A DNA stretch of 64,000 nucleotides from Prevotella sp. (GCA_024688365.1 JAILEG010000017.1:124001-188000), one strand, 5' to 3'. Numbered from the stretch's first letter, positions 1-9,332 are shown. Notes: generated by a model from the sequence alone, not told the origin. Numbers and translations are program-made.

Positions 1-35
1 AACGGGAAGAAGCCTCCCCAAGCCTCTCCGAAGAG

Positions 36-302
36 GAAGCCTCCCCAAGCCCCTCCCGTAGAGGGGATGTCAAATTACCGATGTTAGGAATATGAGGACT
101 GGACATAAGTGAAGATGGTTAGGAATGAAAAAATATGTTCTGGGGTTGGAATCAATGCCGAAGCATAAGGACTGTCTGAGAACAATCCGCAGGCAATCAG
201 AAAACTATTATCTGTAAAAAACTCCAACAAAAAAGAGGGGATGCTGCACCATTGAGAGTGGTAACCAACATCCCCTCTACGGGAGGGGCTTGGGGAGGCT
301 TC
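36..302. repeat. Interval bracketed by a 35-bp perfect inverted repeat
   Basis: Positions 36-70 and 268-302 are exact reverse complements over 35 bases. Each arm contains CCTCCCCAAGCCCCTCCC followed by GTAGAGGGG, which is itself partly self-complementary. A partial extra copy of the left arm lies at about 6-30. The 197 bases between the arms hold no open reading frame or RNA gene that I recognise. This accounts for nearly all of the gene-free stretch 1-326. The right arm ends about 25 bases from the lepB stop codon. The structure resembles a small non-autonomous element or a transcription-terminating repeat; I cannot tell which. Confidence 0.7.
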
Positions 303-326
303 TTGTGAGGATCCCCCTCCTCCCCT

Positions 327-1856
327 TTACTTTATATTATCCACCCAACTGAACAGGCGGCCCCAGCGGATGCCCCCAAAGCCCTTGCGGTCAGGATCAC
401 TGGACCACCAGATGAAGAGGGGCTTGCCGACAACGTGATCCTCAGGAACGAAGCCCCAGTAACGGCTGTCGGCTGAGTTGTGGCGGTTGTCGCCCATCAT
501 CCAGTAATAGTCGAGCTTGAAGGTGTAACGGGTGGCAGGCTTGCCATTGATGAAGATTCTGCCGTTCCTGACCCGCAGGTCGTTCTTCTCATACACCTTG
601 ATGCAACGCTCATAGACCGGGAGGTTCTGCAGCGTCAGCGTGATGCTCCTGCCCTTGGCGGGAATCCATACCGGACCGTAGTTGTCACGGGTCCATCCCG
701 TGAAGGCATTGAGCGGATAGTTGGGGCCGGAATAGATGTCCTTGTCAGTCACCATACGGAGCGACTTGACAAGGCCCTGCCGCTTCAGCTCGGCTGCGGC
801 ACGACGGGTCAGCGGCAGATAGCCATCATACTTCAGGGCAGCATCGTCAAGCACCAAACCGTTGTCAACATCATACCCGTGCAGTCGGCTCAGGCTCTGC
901 ACATCCTCGGTGCTGATGAGCAGCTCCTTACGCAGGTCATCATACCGTTCACTAAGGAGGTCGGCAGCCGTCATGTTGTTCAGCTTCACAAGATAGGTGT
1001 ACTGCACGTTCTCCGGCTCCTTGTTCGCCTTGCCGTCAAGATAGACAATCTTGTTCTTGATCTGCAACATCTGCCCCGGCAGACCTACACAACGCTTCAC
1101 GTAGTTCTCACGGCGGTCAGTGGGTCGCCAGTCGAGTACACCGAAGGTTCCGGCATTTCTGACAATGTAGCTGCGCCCCATAGCGTATGCCTTCTCATAG
1201 AAGGCCCGCTGCTGGAGAACATCCATCTGGGCGAGGTTGATGCCAGGCTGCTGCTGCGCCACCAGGCTCTCGCCCATCGTGTAGACATTCTGATAATAGT
1301 CCTGTGCCTGATAAGCAGGCTCGCTCATGATGGTGTCGCCTGCGGGATAGTTGAAGACGACAATGTCATTCAGCTGTACCTTGCCCAGTCCCTTCACGCG
1401 GCGATAGTCCCAGTGCGGCCAGGAGATATAGCTCTTGGTGTTGATGACGGGCAGCGTGTGCTGCGTCAGCGGCATGGTCAGCGGGGTCTCTGGGATGCGG
1501 GGGCCGTAGCTCACCTTCGACACGAAGAGGTAATCGCCCGTCAGGAGCGACTTCTCCAGTGAGGAGGAGGGAATGACATAGTTCTGGAAGAAGAAGAGGT
1601 TGATGAAGTAGACTGCCACCAGGGCAAAGACCAGGGCATCAACCCAGCCCATGACGAAACGGACCGGCCCCTCAGCGTCTTTCCACCATTGCCAGCGGAT
1701 CTTCTTGGTGATGTAGACATCAAAGATGAAAGGGACAACCAAAAGCCCCCACCAGCTCTTCACCCATAAGAGGAAAAGGAGATAGAGGATGAGAACTATA
1801 ATACACTTTGCCCACTGCTTGGCGGGGTTAAGAGCTGCTTTTTCTTTATCAATCAT
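327..1856 (-). CDS. lepB: Signal peptidase I (S26 family), large Bacteroidetes form
   Basis: Membrane-bound serine protease that removes signal peptides from exported proteins at the periplasmic face. The N-terminus carries hydrophobic segments at about residues 17-48 and 68-90. The nucleophile Ser99 lies in the block IPSSSLEKSL (usually SGSM, so Leu replaces Met). The general base Lys254 lies in NYVKRCVGLPG, and the closing block GDNRHNSADSRYWGF is present near residue 455. At 509 residues it is much longer than the E. coli enzyme because about 80 residues intervene between the first motifs and about 180 follow Lys254, which is usual in this phylum. It lies downstream of dapB on the same strand. 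The ATG is directly preceded by the CACCCAAC repeat. Confidence 0.93.
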   Translation of the reverse strand: MIDKEKAALNPAKQWAKCIIVLILYLLFLLWVKSWWGLLVVPFIFDVYITKKIRWQWWKDAEGPVRFVMGWVDALVFALVAVYFINLFFFQNYVIPSSSLEKSLLTGDYLFVSKVSYGPRIPETPLTMPLTQHTLPVINTKSYISWPHWDYRRVKGLGKVQLNDIVVFNYPAGDTIMSEPAYQAQDYYQNVYTMGESLVAQQQPGINLAQMDVLQQRAFYEKAYAMGRSYIVRNAGTFGVLDWRPTDRRENYVKRCVGLPGQMLQIKNKIVYLDGKANKEPENVQYTYLVKLNNMTAADLLSERYDDLRKELLISTEDVQSLSRLHGYDVDNGLVLDDAALKYDGYLPLTRRAAAELKRQGLVKSLRMVTDKDIYSGPNYPLNAFTGWTRDNYGPVWIPAKGRSITLTLQNLPVYERCIKVYEKNDLRVRNGRIFINGKPATRYTFKLDYYWMMGDNRHNSADSRYWGFVPEDHVVGKPLFIWWSSDPDRKGFGGIRWGRLFSWVDNIK

Positions 1857-2032
1857 GTTGGGTGTTGGGTGTTAATGGGGTGATGGGTGATGGGTGATGG
1901 GTGTTGAATGTTGGGTGTTAATGGAGTGTTATGTGATGTTCCAGAAGTGTGGTGGATGATAGGCATTGCCTGTCTGATGCCAAATTGCATATCTTCAACA
2001 CCCAACATTCAACACCCATCACCACCCAACAC
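1857..2032. repeat. CACCCAACACCCATC-type minisatellite between dapB and lepB
   Basis: The spacer between the dapB stop and the lepB start is dominated at both ends by degenerate units of GGGTGTTGGGTG / GGGTGATGGGTG (reverse complement CACCCAACACCCATCA). They run from 1859 to about 1926 and from about 1996 to 2032. One end is flush with the lepB ATG and the other with the dapB TAG. The same repeat occurs at 33418-33690 and 34119-34317. Confidence 0.8.
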
Positions 2033-2788
2033 CTAAAACTTAAACAAGTCACTGGTGGTGAGCAGGCCATGATGGTCCTTGGTGTATTCGGCAGCAAGGA
2101 CGGCACCGAGGGCAAAGCCTTTGCGGCTGTGGGCATCATGGGTTATGGTGATTCTGTCAGCCTCTGAGTCATAGCTGATGGCATGGATGCCCGGCACCTC
2201 ATCACGACGGATGGAGGCGATGGGCAGCTCGTTGGCTGCAACGACATTCGTCCCGCTCTCCGTCCCGTCAGCAGCATGCTGGAAACCTTTCACCCAGGTG
2301 TCCTTACGGTCGACATTGTCGATGATTTCCTCTGCCAGGGTGATGGCAGTCCCCGATGGCGCATCGAGCTTGTGGACGTGGTGGGTCTCCTCCATCTCGA
2401 TGCTGTACTGTGGAAAACCATTCATGATCTTGGCAAGATAACGGTTGACCGCTGAGAAGATGGCCACACCAATGGAGAAGTTGCTGGCCCAGAAGAGGGT
2501 CTGGCCACCTTCGGCACACAGCCGCTCGACATCAGCCTTATGGTCCTGCATCCAGCCCGTTGACCCGCTGACCACCTTCACGTTATGGGCAAAGGCGCGC
2601 TGGTAATTGGCATATGCGGCCGTAGGATTGGTGAACTCAATGGCCACATCGGCAGAAGCAAACTCCGGAGAATCGAAGTCGTCCACGTTGTCAATATCAA
2701 TAATGCTGACAATTTCATGGCCACGCTCACGGGCTATCTGCTCTATCATGTGCCCCATCTTGCCGTAGCCTATCAATGCTATCTTCAT
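2033..2788 (-). CDS. dapB: 4-hydroxy-tetrahydrodipicolinate reductase
   Basis: Reduces 4-hydroxy-tetrahydrodipicolinate with NAD(P)H in the diaminopimelate/lysine pathway (cytoplasm), and so feeds peptidoglycan synthesis. The N-terminal dinucleotide-binding loop GYGKMG is at residues 7-12. GSTGW is near 75. The active-site block EETHHVHKLDAPSGTA spans about 133-148, with the catalytic His136/His137, Lys140 and the substrate-binding SGT. At 251 residues it has the normal length. A clear promoter lies just upstream. The stop codon is flush with the minisatellite that separates it from lepB. Confidence 0.96.
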   Translation of the reverse strand: MKIALIGYGKMGHMIEQIARERGHEIVSIIDIDNVDDFDSPEFASADVAIEFTNPTAAYANYQRAFAHNVKVVSGSTGWMQDHKADVERLCAEGGQTLFWASNFSIGVAIFSAVNRYLAKIMNGFPQYSIEMEETHHVHKLDAPSGTAITLAEEIIDNVDRKDTWVKGFQHAADGTESGTNVVAANELPIASIRRDEVPGIHAISYDSEADRITITHDAHSRKGFALGAVLAAEYTKDHHGLLTTSDLFKF

Positions 2789-2812
2789 AATTTGACGGAA
2801 TTAAAAACATTG

Positions 2813-2842
2813 CAAAGGTAGCTGATTTGACACATAATACAA
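2813..2842 (-). promoter_or_regulatory. Bacteroidetes-type promoter of dapB
   Basis: On the minus strand: -33 element TTG (2842-2840), 19-base spacer, then -7 element TACCTTTG (2820-2813), 25 bases before the dapB ATG. This matches the established TTG-N19/20-TAnnTTTG consensus of the primary sigma factor in this phylum. Confidence 0.85.
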
Positions 2843-2926
2843 AATAAGTTCACTAATTTTAAGTAAGGGAGGCCTGCTATCTCACAAAAAATCAGTTTGC
2901 CACGTGATGATGTAGGGGATTTTTTG

Positions 2927-2934
2927 TATATTTG
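2927..2934 (+). promoter_or_regulatory. -7 element before the DUF2851 gene
   Basis: TATATTTG fits TAnnTTTG and lies 26 bases before the ATG at 2961. No TTG is present at the expected -33 spacing, so only the -7 box is supported. Confidence 0.6.
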
Positions 2935-2960
2935 CGTTCTGTAAAAGCCAAGAATCTGTT

Positions 2961-4259
2961 ATGGAACAGTTAATCCACTATGTATGGAAACACAGGTTGT
3001 TTCCGCTGACGGGACTCAAGACCACTGACGGCCAGCCCGTGGAGGTCATTGACCCGGGACTGCACAACCGCAATGCCGGACCCGACTTCTTCAACGCTAA
3101 GGTGAAGATTGGCGGGACGCTGTGGGTGGGCAACGTGGAGATACATGAGCGGGCATCGGACTGGTTCCTGCACAGGCATGACCATGACCCGCATTACGAC
3201 AACGTCATCCTGCACGTGGTAGGGACGGTGGACGTGGACGTGAAGACCAGCCGGGGCGACTATCCGCCACAGATGCGGCTGGAGGTACCGCCAATGGTGC
3301 GCGAACACTATGCCGAGCTGCTCACGACTGACGAGTATCCGCCCTGCTACCGCATCATCCCCAAGCTGTCACGGCTGATGATCCACGCATGGATGAGTGC
3401 CCTGCAGACGGAGCGGCTGGAACAGAAGACGGAGGCCATTGCCCAGAGGGTGAGGGACTGCGACGGATCATGGGAGGGGGCTTACTTCATGACCCTTGCC
3501 CGCAACTATGGCTTCGGCATCAACGGCGATGCCTTCGAGGCATGGGCAAGGCAGATTCCGCTGCAAAGCATAGCCCACCACCGGGACAACATCATGCAGA
3601 TTGAGGCCATCTTCCTTGGACAGGCCGGACTCCTTGACCCAGCAGCCATTCCCCAGCGGTACCGCCAGGAGGCACTGGATGATGGCTACTTCACCCAGCT
3701 CAGGGACGAGTATCTGTACCTGGCACATAAGTTCGGCATGAAGCCCGTTGACGTGGGACAGTGGAGATTCCTCAGGCTGCGGCCACAGAACTTCCCCCAT
3801 ATACGCATTGCCCAGCTTGCCCGCCTCTATCATGAGCAGCGGACGGGGCTGTCACGGCTGATGGAGTGTGAGACGGTGAGACAGGCTAAGGAACTGCTCG
3901 CCACACGGGTCACTCCCTACTGGGAGACACATTACACCTTCGGCCCGGAAAGCAAGAAGAACGAGAAGCGGCTCTCGCCCCTCTCGCTCAGCCTGCTGGT
4001 CATCAACACGGCCATCCCCATGCTCTTCGCATACGGCAGGCACAAGAGTTCGGAAAAGCTGTGTGACCGAGCCTTCGACTTCCTTGAGGAGATGAAAGCA
4101 GAGAACAACCACATCGTAAGGATGTGGAAGGAGGTGGGACTGCCCGTTGAGACTGCCGGCGACTCTCAGGCCCTTATTCAGCTGAAGAAGGAATACTGCG
4201 ACGAGAAAGAGTGCCTGCGGTGCAGGATTGGCTACGAATATCTGAAAGGAAATGGCTGA
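2961..4259 (+). CDS. DUF2851 family protein
   Basis: A 432-residue cytoplasmic protein with no signal peptide or membrane segment. The start matches the DUF2851 family: LIHYVWKHRLF, then the block HNRNAGPDFFNAKVKIGG and WVGNVEIHERASDW, with a His/Asp-rich run (HRHDHDPHYDNVILHVV) at about 72-88. The C-terminus has a small Cys cluster (CDEKECLRC). The acidic and histidine residues near the N-terminus recall a metal-dependent nuclease-like core, but that is inference; no function is established. It is the first gene of a plus-strand run with a thioesterase and dprA, an order I associate with this phylum. Confidence 0.85.
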   Translation: MEQLIHYVWKHRLFPLTGLKTTDGQPVEVIDPGLHNRNAGPDFFNAKVKIGGTLWVGNVEIHERASDWFLHRHDHDPHYDNVILHVVGTVDVDVKTSRGDYPPQMRLEVPPMVREHYAELLTTDEYPPCYRIIPKLSRLMIHAWMSALQTERLEQKTEAIAQRVRDCDGSWEGAYFMTLARNYGFGINGDAFEAWARQIPLQSIAHHRDNIMQIEAIFLGQAGLLDPAAIPQRYRQEALDDGYFTQLRDEYLYLAHKFGMKPVDVGQWRFLRLRPQNFPHIRIAQLARLYHEQRTGLSRLMECETVRQAKELLATRVTPYWETHYTFGPESKKNEKRLSPLSLSLLVINTAIPMLFAYGRHKSSEKLCDRAFDFLEEMKAENNHIVRMWKEVGLPVETAGDSQALIQLKKEYCDEKECLRCRIGYEYLKGNG

Positions 4260-4328
4260 CAGCAGCAGCACCTCACCCCAAGATGGCAGCAGCTGACGGA
4301 ACAAATCACATACAACCCAAATAAAAAC

Positions 4329-4739
4329 ATGGAAAAGAACAGCAAATACATCTTCGAGACCCGAATGGAAGTACGCGACTACGAGTGCGACATTGAGGGG
4401 ATAGTGAACAATGCCAATTACCTGCACTACACGGAGCATACGCGCCACCGTTTTCTGCGCTCACTGGGTGTCAGCTTCTCCGAACTGCACGAGAAAGGGG
4501 TGGATGCCGTTGTGGCACGCATGCAGCTTACCTACAAGGTGCCCCTCCGCTGCGATGACGAGTTCATCTCACGCATGGGACTGAAGAAGCAGGGGCTGCG
4601 CTGGGTGTTCACCCATGACATCTTCCGTGCCGGCGACGAGCGGCTCTGCTTCCACGCTGACGTTGACCTCGTCACGCTCATCAATGGCAGGTTAGGCGTG
4701 AGCAAGGAGTATGACGAGGCTTTCAGCAAAGTGATATAA
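4329..4739 (+). CDS. Acyl-CoA thioesterase, hot-dog fold (YbgC/FadM type)
   Basis: A 136-residue single hot-dog domain. The active-site region VRDYECDIEGIVNNANYLHY at residues 15-34 carries the catalytic Asp21 and the conserved Gly/Val/Asn/Tyr pattern of the 4-hydroxybenzoyl-CoA thioesterase family. It is expected to hydrolyse acyl-CoA thioesters in the cytoplasm; the substrate cannot be read from sequence. It sits between the DUF2851 gene and dprA on the same strand. The GC-rich inverted repeat begins directly after its TAA. Confidence 0.9.
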   Translation: MEKNSKYIFETRMEVRDYECDIEGIVNNANYLHYTEHTRHRFLRSLGVSFSELHEKGVDAVVARMQLTYKVPLRCDDEFISRMGLKKQGLRWVFTHDIFRAGDERLCFHADVDLVTLINGRLGVSKEYDEAFSKVI

Positions 4740-4741
4740 GG

Positions 4742-4867
4742 GCCCACCCCCAGCCCCTCCCAAGGGAGGGGAGCCCATTTGCCTTTTATCATCACCCATC
4801 ACCGCCTATAACCAACCTTCATCGCCCACCATATTCTTTCCTCCCTTGGGAGGGGGCGGGGGTGGGC
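4742..4867. repeat. GC-rich inverted repeat pair between thioesterase gene and dprA
   Basis: Positions 4742-4768 (CCCACCCCC, CAGCCCCTCCC, AAGGGAG) and 4841-4867 are reverse complements over 27 bases with one mismatch, separated by 72 bases. Each arm contains the small palindrome CTCCCTTGGGAG or its near equivalent. The left arm starts 2 bases after the thioesterase stop; the right arm ends about 20 bases before the dprA start. It is the same family as 36-302 and 14142-14652. Confidence 0.75.
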
Positions 4868-4887
4868 TCCTCCCCCCAACACTGACA

Positions 4888-6006
4888 ATGGAAACCCTTA
4901 ACACCCTTCTTCTCACGCGTCTCACACGCTTTCACCTGGCGGAACTGGCTGAACTATACAAACGGGCCGGCTCGGCTACAGCCGTCATGGAACACAGGAA
5001 CGACATCAGGGATATCCTGCCTGATGCCTCCAGGCAACTTGTCGAGGCCCTGAAAGACGCTGACAGCGTCAGACCACGGGCCGAGAAAGAACTGGAGTAT
5101 GACCAGCAACACCACATACAGCCCATCTGCATGAATGACCGGCGATACCCACAACGGCTCAAGGAGTGTGCGGATGCCCCGCTCCTACTCTACCACCTGG
5201 GCAATGCCGACCTGAACTGCCGCCACACCCTCAACATCATCGGCACACGCCACTGCACCACCTACGGGCAGGACATCATCCGCACCTTCGTCAGGGAGCT
5301 GAAGACAATATGCCCTGACGTTCTCATCTTCAGCGGACTGGCCTACGGAGTTGACATCCATGCCCACCGTGAGGCTCTGGCCAATGGCTTCAGCACCGTG
5401 GGCGTGCTGGCGCATGGACTGGACGACCTCTACCCACGGGGACACAGGGAGACCGCCGCGGAGATGGTCAGGCAGGGCGGACTGCTGACTGAGTACATGA
5501 CGCACACACAGCCCGTGGCACGCAACTTCGTGCAGCGGAACCGTATCGTTGCCGGATGCTCTGACGCAACCATCCTCATTGAGTCGGCAGCAAAGGGCGG
5601 AGGACTCATCACCTGCAACATTGCCCGGAGCTACGGACGGGAGGTGTTCGCCTTTCCTGGCGCAATAGGGGCAGAGTACAGCGAGGGATGCAACAACCTG
5701 ATCAGGGACAATGGGGCTGCACTCATCACATCGGCCACTGACTTCGTGAAGGCGATGGGATGGGATGAGGACAAGAAACTGGAACAGGCACAGAAGAAAG
5801 GTATTGAGCGGACGCTCTTCCCTGACCTGTCGGCTGAAGAGGAGACCGTTGTCAAGGCTCTCGGCAAGAACAACGACCTACAGATAAACCTCCTATCCGT
5901 GCAGGCCAATATCCCCATCGCACGTCTGACGGGTGTGCTTTTCGGACTGGAGATGAAGGGTGTCGTGAGGGCTATGGCTGGCGGATGCTACCACCTGTTA
6001 GGATAA
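4888..6006 (+). CDS. dprA: DNA-processing protein DprA
   Basis: Cytoplasmic single-stranded-DNA-binding protein that loads RecA during natural transformation. The Rossmann-like core shows NIIGTRHCTTYGQDI, then IFSGLAYGVDIHAHREAL, RNRIVAG, and ESAAKGGGLITCNIARSYGREVFAFPG, all hallmarks of DprA/Smf. A C-terminal winged-helix-like segment (about 310-372) closes the protein, as in longer DprA proteins. An upstream TTG at 4846 would add 14 residues encoded by the GC-rich repeat (MGGGGGGLLPP), so I take the ATG at 4888, giving 372 residues. It is the only competence gene visible here. Confidence 0.94.
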   Translation: METLNTLLLTRLTRFHLAELAELYKRAGSATAVMEHRNDIRDILPDASRQLVEALKDADSVRPRAEKELEYDQQHHIQPICMNDRRYPQRLKECADAPLLLYHLGNADLNCRHTLNIIGTRHCTTYGQDIIRTFVRELKTICPDVLIFSGLAYGVDIHAHREALANGFSTVGVLAHGLDDLYPRGHRETAAEMVRQGGLLTEYMTHTQPVARNFVQRNRIVAGCSDATILIESAAKGGGLITCNIARSYGREVFAFPGAIGAEYSEGCNNLIRDNGAALITSATDFVKAMGWDEDKKLEQAQKKGIERTLFPDLSAEEETVVKALGKNNDLQINLLSVQANIPIARLTGVLFGLEMKGVVRAMAGGCYHLLG

Positions 6007-6022
6007 TGTTGGGCCTGTAGTC

Positions 6023-6952
6023 TCACCGTTCCAACTCACGCAGGACAACCTCCTGCTGGCGATAAAAGCTCTTCTCATCGGCATCAGTCACGGGCTGCAC
6101 CTCAGCCAGGCTGGCAGCAAGGTTCTGCATCTCCCAAGTGATGGTGTAACCCGCCTGCCTGCGGGCAGCGATACACTTGTCAAGCTCATAGCGGGCACGG
6201 GGCTTGTCATGGCTGAAGAGCAGGCCTGCCAGGGTGAAGCGCATGCGCTGCCGGAACTTCTCCTCCCGCTGCGTGGCTATGGCCTTACAGAGCAGGGCTA
6301 TCTTCTGCCGCTCATCATCAACCAGCTCAGAGAGTTCATGGAAAAGGTAGGACTGGCGATGATTGCGGATAAGATGACAGTAGATATTGATGGCTTTGTC
6401 CTTCTTGCCCATAATCCGATAGACCAGGGCCTTGTAACGCTGGTTGTTCATGTTGTAAGGACTGTGCCTCAAAGCCTCAGCCAAGATGGGAGCAGCCTTC
6501 AGGGCCATATCGACTGTAGGCGTGACCTCCACCTCCTTGAACACCTTGCTGACGATGCGCATGCCCGTTGACGGCACAGGATGCCCGTTTGCCTGCCCCA
6601 TCGTCCAGTCGTCATCAGTGAGTCGGGTAATGTCCCAGCGCGTGATGAAATCGAGCATGGAGAACGCCGGGTGATGGTCGAAGACAAGCAGGGCAGCCCG
6701 CATCATGGCAGTCTGCCCTTTCATATCCTTGTCATCCATTGTGGGATAAAGCCGCATCAGACTCTGGAAAATCCTGTAAGCCTCCTCCAGCCTGCGTTGC
6801 TGATAGCGCAGGCGCATCATATCCACCCCCACCCAGAACATGGCTATCGTGGTGTAATGTCCCTTATGAGCAGCATACATCGGGCGGATGGCAGCATAAG
6901 CCTCCTCCGTCCTGCCTTGTCGGCGTAACTCAAAAATATCCTTTACCTCCAT
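6023..6952 (-). CDS. Hypothetical helical-repeat (TPR-like) protein
   Basis: A 309-residue soluble protein with no signal peptide. Sequence is rich in paired amphipathic helices with TPR-like spacing, for example ELRRQGRTEEAYAAI at about 8-22, YQQRRLEEAYRIFQSL at about 51-66 and a block around YRIMGKKDKAINIYCHLI near 187-204. TPR-like repeats suggest a protein-binding scaffold; nothing shows a catalytic site. It is convergent with dprA (16 bases between stops) and divergent from yfcE. I do not recognise a named family. Confidence 0.7.
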   Translation of the reverse strand: MEVKDIFELRRQGRTEEAYAAIRPMYAAHKGHYTTIAMFWVGVDMMRLRYQQRRLEEAYRIFQSLMRLYPTMDDKDMKGQTAMMRAALLVFDHHPAFSMLDFITRWDITRLTDDDWTMGQANGHPVPSTGMRIVSKVFKEVEVTPTVDMALKAAPILAEALRHSPYNMNNQRYKALVYRIMGKKDKAINIYCHLIRNHRQSYLFHELSELVDDERQKIALLCKAIATQREEKFRQRMRFTLAGLLFSHDKPRARYELDKCIAARRQAGYTITWEMQNLAASLAEVQPVTDADEKSFYRQQEVVLRELER

Positions 6953-7102
6953 AGCACAGCAAGATTATAGTCGTCTGCAAATATAAATAATGTGAGGGAG
7001 ACTGCCAAATTTCCATCCCAAGAACTCTCTTTGTCTCAGAAAAACACGACAGAAAAGCGGCAGTCATAGCGATGGGAAGCAGTGTTAGCATGTCTTAAAT
7101 CC

Positions 7103-7133
7103 TTGACCATTCCAACAATTTCCACTACCTTTG
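7103..7133 (+). promoter_or_regulatory. Promoter of the yfcE-like gene
   Basis: TTG at 7103-7105, a 20-base spacer, and TACCTTTG at 7126-7133. The ATG follows 26 bases later. Full match to the Bacteroidetes consensus. Confidence 0.85.
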
Positions 7134-7159
7134 CCCAAAACAAATAAGCAAAGAAGCAA

Positions 7160-7699
7160 ATGAAATATCTACTGGTTTCCGACATCCACGGCTGTCTGCC
7201 CGCACTGGAGAAGGTGCTGCAGTTCTATGACCGCCAGCACTGTGACATGCTCTGCATCCTTGGCGACATCCTCAACTATGGTCCGCGCAACTCCATCCCC
7301 GAGGGCATTGACGCTAAAGGCATCGTGGAGGCTCTGAACAAGCGTGCCAATGACATTGTGGCTGTAAGGGGGAACTGCGATGCGGAGGTTGACCAGATGC
7401 TCCTCCACTTCCCGCTGATGGCCGACTACCTGCTCCTTGTTGACGAAGGAAGGAAGCTCTTTCTTACCCACGGACATATATATAATAAGGAGAAGATGCC
7501 CCAAGGACATGTTGATGCCATCGTATACGGGCACACCCACCTGTGGGAACTGACACGGAAGGATGACACACTGGTCTGCAATCTCGGCTCCATCACCTTC
7601 CCTAAAGGTGGTAACGTACCGACATTCATGACCTACGAGCATGGCATCTTCACAGCCTACACGCTGGACGGAGAGCCTTTGCGACAAGAGAGAATTTGA
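7160..7699 (+). CDS. yfcE: YfcE/MJ0936 family metallophosphoesterase
   Basis: Small cytoplasmic calcineurin-like phosphodiesterase, 179 residues. Metal ligands in the family order: Asp8 and His10 (SDIHG), Asp36 (GDIL), Asn72 (RGNCD), His104 (THGH), His125 and His127 (YGHTH). These define the dinuclear site of YfcE-type phosphodiesterases; the physiological substrate is unknown. It is a single gene with its own promoter. The 217 bases after it hold no recognised feature. Confidence 0.92.
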   Translation: MKYLLVSDIHGCLPALEKVLQFYDRQHCDMLCILGDILNYGPRNSIPEGIDAKGIVEALNKRANDIVAVRGNCDAEVDQMLLHFPLMADYLLLVDEGRKLFLTHGHIYNKEKMPQGHVDAIVYGHTHLWELTRKDDTLVCNLGSITFPKGGNVPTFMTYEHGIFTAYTLDGEPLRQERI

Positions 7700-7916
7700 T
7701 TGGAAAGGGGGATCAAGACTGAGCCTGTGCAGCTGCTATGCCCTTTCTTCTCTCCCTTCAACACGGCAGAAGAAGCCTGATGGGAGTTGACCAAGATTGG
7801 CTGGACGTTTTATCAATCCTTTGGTCATGGGATTACCAAGCATCGCTAAATGATTACCAATGCCTGACAAGAAATCAGCCAAGCACTGGTAAGATTATAA
7901 CATGAACCGCACAGAA

Positions 7917-9332
7917 TCACTCAATGATGTCCGTCGGGTCAAGCATGTGGGCCGGATCAAGGATGGCATCGAGCTTCTCCTTGGTCAGGAGCTTCTTCTC
8001 CAGCACGAGATCATAGACGGATCCGCCCGTCTCAAGGGCTTCCTTGGCTATCTTGGTGCTGTTCTTATAACCTATATAGGGGTTCAGAGCCGTGACGATG
8101 CCAATGGAGTTCTTGACCATATTCAGGCAACGCTCCTTATTGACCGTAATACCCTCAATACACTTCTCACGCAGCGTGTCCATGGCATTGGGCAGCCAGG
8201 TGAGGTCCTCCACCAGACACTCGGTGATGATAGGCTCCATGACGTTCAGCTGAAGCTGACCTGCCTCAGCGGCAATCATGATGGTGGTGTCGTTGCCAAT
8301 GACCTTGAAGCAGGTCTGGTTGGTCACCTCGGGGATAACGGGATTGACCTTACCCGGCATTATGCTTGAGCCCGGTGCCATCGGTGGCAGGTTGATCTCA
8401 TTCAGACCGCAACGCGGACCGGATGCCAGCAGGCGGAGGTCATTGCAGATCTTGGAGAGCTTGACCGCCAGACGCTTCAGCGCACCGCTGTAGCTGACGT
8501 AGGCTCCCGTGTCAGGTGTAGCCTCAACGAGGTCAGGACTCGACTCAAAGTGGTCGCCAGTGAAACGGCTCAGGTTCTGCGCGCAGAGCTTCGCATAGCC
8601 TGGGGCAGCGTTCAGCCCCGTCCCGATGGCCGTTCCGCCCATGTTGATCTCATGCAGCAGCTCAACATTACGGTTCAGATTGGCTATCTCCTCCTCAAGG
8701 TTGTCAGCAAAGGCACGGAACTCCTGCCCACTGGTCATGGGCACGGCATCCTGCAACTGGGTGCGGCCCATCTTGATGATGTTCCTGAACTCCTCTCCCT
8801 TCCTGCGGAAGGCTGCCACCAGCTCGCTCAAAGAGGCTATCAGATGCTTGTTCATGCGGATGAGCGCAAGGCGGATGGCCGTTGGGTAAACATCATTGGT
8901 AGACTGCCCACAGTTTACATGGTCGTTCGGATAACAATACTGATACTCGCCTTTCCTATGCCCGAGCAGCTCCAGCGCACGGTTGGCAATGACCTCATTG
9001 GCATTCATGTTGACCGATGTACCGGCACCTCCCTGGACCATATCGGTAACGAAATTCTCATGCAGCTTTCCGTCAATGATCTCCCGGCAGGCCTGGGCAA
9101 TGGCTCCGGCTATCTGGTCGTCAATTTGTCCGAGGGTGTGGTTGGTCTCGACGGCAGCCAGCTTTACGTAGGCAATGGCGATGACATAGTCGGGATAGTC
9201 GCACATGCGCTTGCGGGAAATGTGATAGTTGTTGATAGCTCGCTGTGTCTGCACGCCGTAATAAGCCTCCTCAGGCACCTGTAACTCGCCCAGAAGATCG
9301 CTCTCCACACGATATTTCTTTTCTTCTTTCAT
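7917..9332 (-). CDS. aspA: Aspartate ammonia-lyase (aspartase)
   Basis: Deaminates L-aspartate to fumarate and ammonia in the cytoplasm. The 471-residue protein carries the fumarase/aspartase signature GSSIMPGKVNPVIPE, which holds the flexible catalytic-serine loop, and the conserved TGTSVNMNANEVIANRA-type block (here AGTSVNMNANEV) and GQSTNDVYPT. The ATG at 9332 (MKEEKKYRVESD) is preferred over an upstream TTG at 9374. It is the last gene of the minus-strand run dcuB-ansB-porin-aspA, where it consumes the aspartate made by AnsB. Confidence 0.95.
   Translation of the reverse strand: MKEEKKYRVESDLLGELQVPEEAYYGVQTQRAINNYHISRKRMCDYPDYVIAIAYVKLAAVETNHTLGQIDDQIAGAIAQACREIIDGKLHENFVTDMVQGGAGTSVNMNANEVIANRALELLGHRKGEYQYCYPNDHVNCGQSTNDVYPTAIRLALIRMNKHLIASLSELVAAFRRKGEEFRNIIKMGRTQLQDAVPMTSGQEFRAFADNLEEEIANLNRNVELLHEINMGGTAIGTGLNAAPGYAKLCAQNLSRFTGDHFESSPDLVEATPDTGAYVSYSGALKRLAVKLSKICNDLRLLASGPRCGLNEINLPPMAPGSSIMPGKVNPVIPEVTNQTCFKVIGNDTTIMIAAEAGQLQLNVMEPIITECLVEDLTWLPNAMDTLREKCIEGITVNKERCLNMVKNSIGIVTALNPYIGYKNSTKIAKEALETGGSVYDLVLEKKLLTKEKLDAILDPAHMLDPTDIIE

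Noticed and set aside
480..1562. Long open frame (360 codons) on the plus strand inside lepB
   Set aside because: It is fully antisense to a confidently recognised signal peptidase, has no recognisable domain, and reflects the GC-rich third-position bias of the real gene.
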